64,000 nucleotides of DNA from Thunnus maccoyii (GCF_910596095.1 NC_056550.1:11840501-11904500), one strand, 5' to 3'; shown: positions 53,151-63,813, counted from the stretch's first letter. Made by a program: numbers and translations. The notes: a model not told the origin generated them from the sequence alone.

Positions 53151-53226
53151 CCAATCCAGTTGTTTCCTCCCTGCAAGGAGGATCAATGCAAAACCTTGAT
53201 GTCTTCCACCTCTACTTATCTGACTG
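53151..53226 (+). promoter_or_regulatory. Family A promoter remnant without gene (1)
   Basis: Octamer ATGCAAAA (53186-53193) and the downstream ccttgatgtcttccacctct to ctgactg, then abrupt change to unrelated DNA before any leader. Confidence 0.7.
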
Positions 53227-53457
53227 TTTATTCTTGTGTTTGTAAGAGTGTAATTAAAGTCACATAAACAACAAATCCTGCAGTAAGAAACACTTCTTGG
53301 GATTTTTGATCTAAAACAATGTCCTCCTTATCGTCCTCCTTTCTTATATGATTCTTCTCTCAGCAGTAATGTGTGATAGAGTTCAGAAGGTGAATGGATT
53401 AATATAATAAGGTTTTCTTACTCCTGTTTGTTCTACAAATGTGTCAGTACAGTGATC

Positions 53458-53545
53458 AATCTGATTCTCTCCTTCCTGTGAAGAGGAGTTAATGCAAACA
53501 TTTATACATCTTCCACCTCTACTAATCTGTCTGACTTATCTCCAC
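53458..53545 (+). promoter_or_regulatory. Family A promoter remnant without gene (2)
   Basis: An ATGCAAAC octamer (53492-53499) in A context, with cttccacctctactaatctg. The following DNA from about 53546 (cattcacagaataaaacagg) is the 3' flank normally found behind V2 and V35. The whole gene between promoter and tail is missing. Confidence 0.7.
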
Positions 53546-55547
53546 ATTCACAGAATAAAACAGGCAATAAAGTTTTCTAAATCAGAATATGAGGAAAAGG
53601 AAGCTACATCCATCTACAGGCAGGATCAGATTCACATAAATTGTGTCTTTATTTATTTATTTGTTTTGTTTATTTTTTACAGTGTTTACCTTGTCAACCA
53701 ACTGCTTTATAGTTGATTTAGTTTTTTATTCATAACACATGTGTAACCACCACAGATAAAGGCAAAATGTGATGATTATTGCTACAGAAAGTATTTCATC
53801 ATGCATGAACTAAAATAGTTTTCTTCTAAGTTACAGGATTTAATTTTTTGCATATTGTCACACAGGTTTCAGTTCCTGAGCAGCTGTTTATCTCGAGGCT
53901 CCATGTCTGTGGCTTTAAACACCTGCAAACACTGAAACCGTTAAATCTTTTATGCAAGATTAGGTTTTCACACTATTTACATGATCCTGACTGCTGTCAC
54001 TGTATTTCTTTTTGCAGCAAATACAATACATACATACTTACAGTGAGTAAGAAAAAATATCTGTACATATGTTTTCTGTTATTGAAGAATGTCTTTGACC
54101 CCCGATGTATTATAATGTGAAGACTACAGTATAACTGAAGCTGTTCAATTTTAGAAACAGCAATCCTCACTTTAAAACATATCTAATAATAATACTTTAA
54201 CTTTTCAAAATTTACTCAGCTTGTCTTTCTAGTCATGTAGATGGAGATGTCTTATTGCAGGCTCAGACTACAGGAGTTTTTGGCTGGTTTATCGCTGATT
54301 CACCCCTCCGGACAATCAGAGGAAAAATCTGGTCTGGGACCTCAGTCAGTACTCATGTTCTGCCCAGATTATCTGCTAATGTGAGGAGTTTACAGATCCA
54401 ATCTTAAACCTCCAGAACTGCTTGCAGACTCATCAGGGCCGCCCCGATAATTTCAAACATGTTTGATATTTAGTTATGTGGAGTTAAAATCTGAATAATT
54501 ACGTCACTACTTTTCAAGCAGGACCACAATAGCCAATGAGAGACACAAGTCCACAAGGAGACGGAAGTGTTACAAGCTAACGTTAGTGCAAGACTACAGA
54601 TAGAACTTTCTCATGCTGGAGGCAAAATTTTTTTCCTCTGGATGGCGACAGACTTACTCGCCCTACTCTGCCTCTGATTGGCTAGGACTTGTTTCGTTTG
54701 TTGGTTAGGTTGCTTAGGTTTAGGCATGAGGCAACCCAGTCTCACATCAAAATGTATAATAGCTATGTTGGTCCACAGTGCAAATCGTTGGGTATCAGAC
54801 AGATCGCATCAGTCTGGTGGGCAGACCGGAAGATCACTGCCGGGAAGTAGCTCATTTTCCTCACTGTCCTTGATAACTCAACAGTATGATAGGTTAATGT
54901 TATGGCCATCCATTTATTTGGTTTGTTTTGTTGTTGGTCTTTTGCTGCTGTCTGTCTGTTGCTCTTCTTTTCAGAGCATTTCCAAATTTACTTTTTTGTT
55001 TGTTACTTCTTTTTTGACAAACTGGGGTCTCTGTCAGTGTCTGAACTGTGAATGTAATCACTGTCATCACTGTGTCTGCTGCAGGACTCAAGTAATAACA
55101 TTAAACAGACACAAATCCAGTTAGCAGCATGCAGATAGCGTTAGCATCAACAGCTACTGTAGCAGCCTGAATGTATCTCATATTCTTACATATTAACATT
55201 TTGGCTTTCAATGCTGTCATTTTTGAAGTAGTCATAGCAACTTAAGTCACTAATAATAACATGATAATAAAGTAATTAAACTTAGAAAGCTTGCTGACTA
55301 GCATGGTAGATGAAGGTAAATATCTGCTTCTTACTGAGTTCAAACAAGATAAAAAACTGACTTTCAACTCAGTTGGTGTTTGTATCAGTATCATACATAA
55401 TTGTTCTGATAAAAGAATCAGTTTGCAGGTCTCAAAACTTAAGATTTAGCAACAATTCATAATATTTTCAGCTCCTTTAACCACAGTCATAGAGCAGTGA
55501 GGTCACATGGTAAAGAGACAGAACCTGATTGGTCCTCCTGTCTACAT
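53546..55547. other. Two kb without V exons
   Basis: 53546-54100 is worn array flank (V2-type tail, then a diverged A-to-B spacer with atgatcctgactgctg). 54200-55500 is not shared with the array and has higher GC in places, for example tctgattggctaggac and ccggacaatcagagg. It may be one or more old transposons. No convincing exon on either strand. Confidence 0.5.
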
Positions 55548-55803
55548 GGTAAATGGTAAATGGCTGCTTATATAACGCTTTTAACCAAAGCTCTATATAT
55601 TCTGCTGCTCACTCACCCTTTCACACGCACACTCACACACTGATGGTGACAAGCTACCAGGCAGGATGCTGGTGCAACCATCGGGAGCAATTTGGGGTTC
55701 AGTATCTTGCACAAGGACACTTCGAAATGCAGACAAGAGTCGAGGAACCACCGACCTTCTGATTGATGGACGACATGCTCATCCTCCTGAGCCACAGCCA
55801 CCT
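55548..55803 (+). repeat. Common teleost interspersed repeat, full-looking copy
   Basis: About 256 bp from ggtaaatggtaaatgg through gcttatataacgctttta, tttggggttcagtatcttgc and acaaggacacttcg to ctcctgagccacagcc. I recognise these as signature motifs of a repeat present in many fish genomes. Its 3' end is repeated at 1-54. Confidence 0.75.
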
Positions 55804-56929
55804 CATTCCCATACATTCCCATACGTTCCCATATATTCCCATACATTACAAGCGCTGATTGGCGCTTTGCAGATCAAACCTCTTGGCACCAAGTTTAAGA
55901 TTGATTTCTGAGATAGAACCTCCTCTTTTCTCAAATTTTAGGGTCAATAATGTAAGAGTAGTTTCATGTGTATAATTCAGTTTTGCCAAAAATGTCAAGT
56001 GGAACCTTATAATTCTAAGGTCACGCAAATTCATGTCTTCTTACACGCTGAGACATGTCTCTGTTTCTTTTTTTTTGCACAAACATACTGCATAAAATCC
56101 AGATAATGAAAGTTAAGAGATGTGTCATGAGAGGTCAAGAAGCCACAAGCTTATACAACTGACCTCCCCTCAACTTAAGGAGAAAACAAACAATAAAAAA
56201 AAGGAAAAAAAAAAACGAGCAAACATAATTTAGGAACATACAACGAAAAATAAATGACAACAAGAAGCCCACAAAATGAGCAGAATAATTGACCAATAAA
56301 AAAAAGAAGATTTTTGATAACACGCATGTAGAAAATGAGGTGTCACAGGTCACATTGACTTCTTTCAAACCTCTAGAGGGCGGTCTAGAACTGACTGGGT
56401 TTGATCCTCATACTGATCATGATAAATCATGTGCACTAGAAGTAATGTCAAGAAAGACCACAAGTGATTGGATTGGTTTTTATCTGACATCAGACTATTT
56501 TCACATTGATTCATGTAAAAATTGATCTGCATATATTACATGTTCCTCTATACTCTTTCACATTTTTTTCACTATGGTGTTTTTGTTACCTGATTTGGTG
56601 TCTTTTACAAAGATGACACAGAGAAATATGTTTATTAAAGGGTAAAGTGTTTATTTTTTAACTTTTATTCTGTTCCAGTATAATTAAACAATCACATACC
56701 TTAGAGGCACTGAAAACTTTGAATCTTTTCTTTCTTTTAACAAAATTGAATCACAATCCTTATGAGTGAGTTGACAAGCATTTACAGTACTGCAGCGTTC
56801 AAAATTAACTAAGGGGATTAGAGGTATAAGAGTTTGGAGGATTCATTTCTGCACAGTGAACATACATTCTCCACCAAACATGAACTGAGATCCAAGTCCA
56901 ATCCAGTTCCTCAATTTGAGGAGGAGTCA
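55804..56929. repeat. Duplicate of 55-1172
   Basis: Begins with four ttcccatac/ttcccatat units (about 55807-55845) against two in the first copy. Otherwise it is the same non-coding DNA with small indels. Confidence 0.85.
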
Positions 56930-56937
56930 ATGCATAA
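56930..56937 (+). promoter_or_regulatory. Octamer position of V35, mutated
   Basis: ATGCATAA; V1, whose upstream DNA this duplicates, has ATGCAAAA. Confidence 0.65.
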
Positions 56938-57007
56938 TATCTTCCTCTATTTATCTGACTGCAGATGGATGGTAGGATGACAGAGAACAGTGGACACACA
57001 GTTTAAC

Positions 57008-57448
57008 ATGATGGACTATATGACAGGACTGCTGCTTTTAACTATCTGCTGGGCAGGTGAAGATTTTTATAGATCTTAATCTAGCAGAGCTTTTATTTGT
57101 ATCAGCAGTTTATTTCACTTTAATTTCCTTTTTCTTTGGACAGGTGTTGATGGTCAGATTTTGACAGAATCTGAACCAGCAGTTAAAAAGCCAGGAGAAT
57201 CCCACAAACTGACCTGTACAACATCTGGATTGTCATTCAGCAGCTACTGGATGGCCTGGATCAGATAGGCTCCTGGAAAAGGACTGGAGTGGATTTCCAC
57301 TGTCAGAAAATGACGGTGGCAGCAGTTACTACTCCCAGTCAGGGAGGCCGGTTCACCATCTCCAGAGACGACAGCAGACAGCAGGTGTATCTGCAGATGA
57401 ACAGTCTGAAAACTGAAGATTCTGCTGTTTATTATTGTGCTCGAAACT
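57008..57448 (+). pseudogene. ighv: V35: hybrid family A V pseudogene
   Basis: The upstream DNA is that of V1, whereas the intron (87 nt, with ttttatagatcttaatcta), CDR2 region and 3' flank are those of V2. Leader 57008-57056 reads [17 protein letters not shown]. The V exon 57144-57448 has TAG for Gln in WIRQAP (57266-57268). It also has one extra A in the run before the CDR2 GACGGTGGC (about 57306-57311) and a short deletion at SQSVQG (about 57340-57347). CDR1 is [10 protein letters not shown]3 carries SRQQVYLQ. Confidence 0.92.
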
Positions 57449-57486
57449 CACAGTGACACAAGAGGAAGCAACGCTGTACAAGAACT
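57449..57486 (+). promoter_or_regulatory. RSS of V35 (22-bp spacer)
   Basis: Heptamer CACAGTG, 22-bp spacer, nonamer ACAAGAACT (57478-57486). Confidence 0.85.
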
Positions 57487-58082
57487 CACCACATTCACAT
57501 AATAAACTTCAATTCAACAAATATTGACTGATTGATGCAATAAAACAGGCAGTAAAGTTTTCTAAATCAGAATATGAAAGAAAATGTAGCTACATCCCTC
57601 TACAGGCAGGATCAGATCCACATAAACTTTCTTTATTTATTTATTTTATTGTTTTTATTTTTAAGTTAATATTAATTTAGTATCAACAATCCTAATCCAC
57701 CATCACCATGTCATTTTGCAGAGTTTGCGCAATTTGGTGTCATAACAATGTAGCACAAAGCAGAAAAAATATTATTTGATAAAGTGAACAGTTGTTTCAT
57801 TAAATGCAGAGATATTGTGTGAAGAATTAGTGTGTCATTAAATAACCATTAATAATGAACTATTGAACAATAAATGTCAAGTATGTTGTTGTGTTTGAAA
57901 TGAATATTTGTCTGGAACCACAGTGTCTACAAGCACATGTGTAACATCAAATAAGACTGAAAAGGCATCATTATAGATTACAGTGAAAAAAACTTGCAGT
58001 TTAAAATGTTTCATCAAGGCTCATCAGACTCTTCTATCAGGCTCCAATCAGACCAACATTAATGCTTCATGTGTTTGATTCT
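57487..58082. repeat. V35-V36 spacer, duplicate of 3395-4010
   Basis: No gene. Confidence 0.85.
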
Positions 58083-58123
58083 ATGCAAACTCAGTGATCC
58101 TCCTTGTTTCTCTGCTATAAAAA
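58083..58123 (+). promoter_or_regulatory. V36 promoter: octamer plus TATA
   Basis: ATGCAAAC (58083-58090) and TATAAAAA (58116-58123). Confidence 0.85.
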
Positions 58124-58176
58124 CTTCACATCAGACTGTCAGTGGAGATCACAACACATCAGTTTCACCATAAACC

Positions 58177-58599
58177 ATGTTCTCTGTAGCTCTGCTGCTG
58201 CTGTTGGCAGCTGGATCCTGTGAGTCTCTTTGGATTTGTCATAGTCAGCAGTTTTTCTTTTGTTTTGATAATTTGTCACAAAACATTTTCTTCTTTCAAC
58301 AGGTGTGAATTGTGAACAGTTGACACAGCCAGCCTCAGTGACTGTGCAGCCAGGTCAACGTCTGACCATTACCTGTCAGGTCTCTTATTCTTTTAGCAGC
58401 TATTACACAGCTTGGATCAGACAGCCTGCAGGGAAAGAACTGGAGTGGATTGGAAGTCGAAGTACTGGATACACATTCTACAAAGATTCACTGAAGAACA
58501 AGTTCAGTATCGACTTAGACTCTTCCAGCAACACAGTGACTCTAAACGGACAGAATGTGCAGTCTGAAGACACTGCTGTGTATTACTGTGCCAGAGACC
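58177..58599 (+). CDS. ighv: V36: IgH variable segment, family B
   Basis: Duplicate of V3. Leader 58177-58219 is identical in protein; an 83-nt intron leads to V exon 58303-58599. The frame is open to YYCARDP, with the VNCEQ start shared only with V3. CDR1 is YSFSSYY against YSVGSYY in V3; CDR2 is RSTGYT against RYTGYT. NVQSED replaces NVQPED. Some of the differences between the two copies fall in CDR1 and CDR2. Confidence 0.94.
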
Positions 58600-58638
58600 C
58601 ACAATAACACAAACCATCAGCAGACCTGAACAAAAACC
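58600..58638 (+). promoter_or_regulatory. RSS of V36 (23-bp spacer)
   Basis: Heptamer CACAATA, 23-bp spacer, nonamer ACAAAAACC (58630-58638). Confidence 0.92.
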
Positions 58639-59362
58639 CCTCAGTGCCTGAACACTTGTAACATGAAGCCACCAGAGGAGGAGCCCTCAGACCACTAATC
58701 ATTTCAACACCAGTTCACAATAAAGGGAAAGAGTCTTTGAACACATTTAACCATGAAAAAAGCAAAACATATATAACATGATACATAATTATAATAATAT
58801 TAAATAATATAGTGGAGACATTGATCAAAAAGTGTTCTCTCTTCTTGACTCACAACATTTATATTTCAAATGGTGAATTTGTTGCAGCATTATTTCAGTG
58901 GACAACTACATTTTAAAAGCTCTTCATTTAACAAGAAATGAAACATAAATAATCTTTCTTTATGACATTTTTAGTTTTAGTTTGTGGCTCCACATAAATG
59001 ACTTTTGTCAGTCTGGACTAACAATGAGAGGAAGGACTGAACAGGACAAGAAATGTAACATTTTCTCCTTTTACTCGTGAGAAGACAAGAGCTTTACAAA
59101 ACACTTTCACAGTCTTTGGTATGATCTGTCTCCAGTATAGATGCAAACATTACAGGTGACCTCAGTAGATCAAAATATTAGCAAACTGTAAATAAGTTAT
59201 GTTATGAGCACTTTGTGAGAAAAACAAAAATAGCAACATTTGTTCAGAAGGTATTTTTTCTATTAAAACTTAATGATAATAAGTATGAACTTTATTTTGA
59301 AATTATTATTGCACATTTTAAAAAGCTCAATTCAGTTCTCTGCTTGCTGTGAGGAGGAGTCA
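58639..59362. repeat. V36-V37 spacer
   Basis: The left part matches the V3 3' flank to about 59197, then jumps to the V16 upstream block (gttatgagcactttgtgaga). This junction fuses the two duplicated blocks. No gene. Confidence 0.8.
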
Positions 59363-59370
59363 ATGCAAAA
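59363..59370 (+). promoter_or_regulatory. Octamer of V37 promoter
   Basis: ATGCAAAA, 70 bp before the ATG. Confidence 0.75.
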
Positions 59371-59440
59371 CCTTGATGTCTTCCACCTCCTTATCTGACT
59401 GCAGAGAGGATGACAGAGAACAGTGGACACACAGTTTAAC

Positions 59441-59883
59441 ATGATGGACTATAGGACAGGACTGCTGCTTTTAACTATCTGCTGGGCAGGTGAAGATCTT
59501 CACTGATCTTTATTTGACATATTTACATTTGTATTACCAACTTGATGCATTTTAGGCTCTTTTTTCTGTCTTGACAGGTGTTGATGGTCAGACTCTGACA
59601 GAATCTGAACCAGCGGTTAAAAAGCCTGGAGAATCCCACAAACTGACCTGTACAACATCTGGATTCACATTCCGCAACTACTACATGGCCTGGATCAGAC
59701 AGGCTCCTGGAAAAGGACTGGAGTGGGTTGCATCTATCAGTCAAAGCAGTAGATACATCTACTACTCTCAGTCAGTTCAAGGCCGGTTCACCATCTCCAG
59801 AGACGACAGCAGAGAGCAGCTGTATCTGCAGATGAACAGTCTGAAGACTGAAGATTCTGCTGTTTATTATTGTGCTCGAGACT
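59441..59883 (+). CDS. ighv: V37: IgH variable segment, family A
   Basis: Leader 59441-59489, an 88-nt intron and V exon 59578-59883. The frame is open to YYCARDS. CDR1 is GFTFRNYY and CDR2 ISQSSRYI, each one residue from V16, and the flanks match V16 on both sides. The intron does not: it is of the V15/V27/V31 class (gatctttatttgacatattt), whereas V16 has the gttgttaaaaagttacc class. Confidence 0.94.
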
Positions 59884-59922
59884 CACAGTGACTGGAGTTG
59901 GTTGAGCAGCTGTACAAAATCC
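59884..59922 (+). promoter_or_regulatory. RSS of V37 (23-bp spacer)
   Basis: Heptamer CACAGTG, 23-bp spacer with the added G as in V16, nonamer ACAAAATCC (59914-59922). Confidence 0.9.
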
Positions 59923-62153
59923 TACAGTACTCATCTTTACTGGGCTGATAGACCACAACTATCTCACTTGTTTTGTGTATTCAGCTGTATGGAAATAATT
60001 AAGTACAGTAATACAATACAGTATGTAAAGAATAAATACTGGGCCATACACACACATGCACACACAGTGAAAACCGAATAGAAGTATTAGGTTATTGTTT
60101 CTGTGGCTTTTAAAGCTGCAATATCTAAACACACCACTGACATATCATCACCTCTTATTTTCATATGTTGAAATTACAGTTGATTATTTACACATCCAGC
60201 AGTTATGGAGCAACATTATCATTCATTTGGAGTTGTGTGTGGCTTTTTACCTATTAAATGCTTGAGTATGTTCAGCAGCTAGTCGCTAAAGCTGAAAACA
60301 GATGCCTGTGTAACATATGCCTCTTGCATGTTACATTAAATACATTAGTTGTGCTTTAAATGGTCACTATGTCTGACAGCAAAATCTTTTAATATAGAAT
60401 ATAATTTTGTCAGTAATTTTACAATTATTTAATAGTTGTAAGGTGTACATATTTGTGTTATTTTCATTATTTTATGCTGTTATATATTTAATATTTAATA
60501 CTTGGCTACATAGTATCCAAGGTAACGATGCAGCTATAAAGCCCATCACCGGGGGAACAAGTCAGACCGGGCTTGTATCCCCCAGGAGAGTGTGTGACTG
60601 TTAAATGGAAACCTGTAAATAATAATGTATAGCTGACCTGAGATAGACTTTATTGCTAATTATAATTATATTGACATTCAGAGTGATTATCTGCGTGAAC
60701 TGATTCATCTGTATCAATAGTGTGTTTGTGTAATCTGTAATATAGTGAGTTTTTGATCCTGGTCAAGGTTAGACTGTTGGCCCTGTAATTTGTTATTTAA
60801 TGGTTATTAAGCTTCGTCACAGAAATAATTTATTAGTATTGTAAGTTTCTTTTGATTATGATTTTATTTATGTTAAATAGTTTTACTGAGACCGGGCTTG
60901 TATCCCCCAGATCCCTAAGTGCTTGTAAGCAATAAACAGACATCATTGAATTGACATCGGAGCTGCCTGGGTGTCTTCGTTGGAGTCAACTAATGTTACT
61001 AACTGTCAGCCGTTAGTCCGTTATCATCACAACACAACGCAGAGACTGTAGGCTGTCACTATTATCAGCGATATAAAGGAAACTTAACGGGGACATTATA
61101 AACTGTGAGGCTAATATAGTCCCCCGTTACACCTGCTGTGGATGAAATTGACGCTATGAGAATGGTGAGAGTGAACCAAAACAGTAAAGTTGCGGGCTGG
61201 ACAGATAAACAATGAGCTGAAATAAATATATATAAATATAATATGAATTAATATTATAAATAAAGTCTAAGGGCTGCTTCAGAGTAACTGATAAGTCTCT
61301 ATAATAGCTGCTCTATGTATTGATTGTACACTTTCCCCCAGAGAGAAAAAAAAAATCAGAGGAAAGAATCAAATCAAATTAATGGACACATTATTTAAAT
61401 AAAATGAATAAATAACCAAAAGTAGAAATTTAAATAAACACTACCTTTATACCATAATAAAGCTTCCACCGTCTCTGCTTATTACTGGGAGGGAAGTTAA
61501 AGCATCTATTTCTCTCCTCTGTGTAACCACACTTTATACTACTAAATATAACAATAAGGCAGAACTATACTTATTTATCTATATTGAAACCGTAGCATCA
61601 CTAGAGCCAAGGACTAACTAGTGTTCTTTTAAACTCTTTCTGCAGAGAAAGGGTGCATACACTTTTATATTGTTTAATATGTAGCCAGAAAATTATGATT
61701 TTTTCCCCTGAAAGTCAGATAATAACTGAACCTGTACAATTGGTTACAGATTTGGACAATCCAGTGTACATTACTCGACCACCTGGCGGAGATAAGATCC
61801 TGGTTACAGACGGGAGAAGGTTTGAAGAAATTATATGATATTATTTCAGAAATGATGGTTAAACAATCTGATAAAACATCTTTATTATCTCAGACATGTT
61901 CTTGTGTATCTCTGATGTTCTCTGTAGCTGAGGCAGAATGGAAAAATTAAATTGTCTGTTTATTTGACTTCAAATGCATTTGTCTGACTTGTGTTAGAAG
62001 TTTTGTGGAGAATAAAAGAACATTAACTTTAAGTTACTGTTTTAAATAATACATTTGTATGTGTCAAAATAAATGCTAATAACACAATTCCAAGTTGACT
62101 ATGTGTGACACAACAGTTCATCCTTCTTTTATAGCCTGTCAGTATCCTTCTTT
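59923..62153. repeat. Second copy of the 2.2-kb non-V interval
   Basis: Near-identical to 26491-28724. The 21-bp direct repeats are at 60565-60585 and 60890-60910, the stem-loop arms at 61085-61094 and 61119-61129, and the PPGGDKILVTD frame ends at 61838. Differences in the short frame between the copies are a mix of silent and replacement changes. Confidence 0.62.
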
Positions 62154-62187
62154 ATGCAAAGTGAACTTCCTCACAGTCTGCTATAAA
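62154..62187 (+). promoter_or_regulatory. V38 promoter: octamer plus TATA
   Basis: ATGCAAAG (62154-62161) and TATAAA (62182-62187). Confidence 0.8.
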
Positions 62188-62257
62188 CACTTGATATCAT
62201 GCTGTCAGTTGCAGCAGAAGAAGAGAAGCTCCCATCAGATCACCTTCAATACCAACC

Positions 62258-62697
62258 ATGTTCTCTGTAGCTCTGCTGCTGCTGCTGCTGCTGGATCCTG
62301 TGAGTCTCACTGAGGCAGAGACACTGACAGTATGATCACAGCACACTGACTGTTCACTGTTGTTACACTGATTCAATACTCAACATGTTTTCCTCCACAG
62401 GTGTGAAGTGTGAACAGGTGACACAGCCAGCCTCAGTGACTGTGCAGCCAGGTCAACGTCTGACCATCACCTGTCAGGTCTCTTATTCTTTTAGCAGCTA
62501 TTGGACATTTTGGATCAGACAGCCTGCAGGGAAAGGACTGGAGTGGATTGGAAGTAGATATACTGGAGGTTCATACTACAAAGATTCACTAAAGAATAAG
62601 TTCAGAATCGACTTAGACTCTTCCAGCAACACAGTGACTCTAAACGGACAGAATGTGCAGCCTGAAGACACTGCTGTGTATTACTGTGCCAGAGACC
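62258..62697 (+). pseudogene. ighv: V38: family B V segment with an out-of-frame leader
   Basis: The V exon (62401-62697) is fully open, from VKCEQVTQ to YYCARDP, with CDR1 YSFSSYW, CDR2 RYTGGS and an intact promoter and RSS. The leader (62258-62299) is 42 nt: seven CTG codons run into GGATCCT without the GCTGCT of V17. The exon therefore ends in phase 0, and the spliced message would read CCT GTG TGA. Also unusual are WTFW for WTAW, AGKGLEW as in family A for AGKELEW, and NKFRID for NKFSID. The V domain could be used only if another start or splice site restored the frame, or as a conversion donor. Confidence 0.85.
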
Positions 62698-62736
62698 CAC
62701 AATAACACAAACCATCAGCAGACCTGAACAAAAACC
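62698..62736 (+). promoter_or_regulatory. RSS of V38 (23-bp spacer)
   Basis: Heptamer CACAATA, 23-bp spacer, nonamer ACAAAAACC (62728-62736). Confidence 0.92.
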
Positions 62737-63368
62737 CCTCAGTGCCTGAACACTTGTAACATGAAGCCACCAGAGGAGGAGCCCTCAGACCACTAATGAT
62801 TTCAATACCAGTTCACTGTTATGAAAAGGAAAGAATAAACAGAAAAAAACTTTATGTATGTAATGTAAAAACCTATAGTATGAAAGTATAAGATATGTTG
62901 TTAATTTATTTTTAACAAGAATTGATTTCATGGTGCTGTAGATACTTTAATGTTTTAATTACTATTATATCACAGTGTGTATTCCTATGACAAAAAAATA
63001 CATTATAATATGTTATTTTTGTCTTAACTTTTATATTTATGAAAAAGACATGCAAGAGGTAACATTACCACATGCATTTCCCCAAATTCTCTCCCGGTGG
63101 GTGAGATTAAGATTAATAAATACAAAACATAGTGTCATCTCATGTTTTAGTGAAGTTATTTTGTGTCATGATAATTCAGTTGCAAGTGTGTTAAAAATAT
63201 GTGTTTGTTGGGGGAAACTCTGATATCCAACAACACAAGTTGGTTGTAACTCAAACTTGCAACACAAAATTCAACACTTGAAGAGAATTCTGATCAAGTA
63301 CAATTTTCAAAATTCAGATCAGATCAAAATTCATTTAACTGGTGTTGCAATTATTCCATCATTGTTTT
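62737..63368. repeat. B-to-A spacer unit, copy 7
   Basis: Same unit as 11923-12550, chance frame open. No gene. Confidence 0.8.
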
Positions 63369-63447
63369 GTCTGTGAGGACGAGTCAGTTCAAAACTTGGT
63401 TGTCTTCCACCTTTACTGATCTGACTGCAGAGAGAGAGACAAACTGG
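63369..63447 (+). promoter_or_regulatory. Decayed family A promoter
   Basis: gaggacgagtcagttcaaaa then cttccacctttactgatctg; octamer lost, no leader. Confidence 0.6.
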
Positions 63448-63805
63448 TTACTGTAGTTTTCACTGATATTTGTTTTACACAAGAAACAGAGTTTATATTT
63501 CACATTGGACATTTTAAAGGACTAAAGAAGATGGGTATTCATAACATCCATGTACTGAGGAGTTACATATTTTTCATGTATTCTCATTAGTTTTCTTCAC
63601 TTATATTCTTACGGGGGTTTTCTTTCCCCCTGACATCCTGAATGTTATGAGCACTTTGTAAGAAAAACAAAACAAAGCAAAATTTGTTCAGGAGGTACTT
63701 TTTCTAGTAAAACTCAATTATAATGACTATAAACTTAATATCGAAATTGATATAGCAAAATTTCAAAAATTCAATCCGGTTCTCTCTCCCTGTGAGGAGG
63801 AGTCA

Positions 63806-63813
63806 ATGCAAAA
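63806..63813 (+). promoter_or_regulatory. Octamer of V39 promoter
   Basis: ATGCAAAA, 72 bp before the ATG. Confidence 0.75.
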
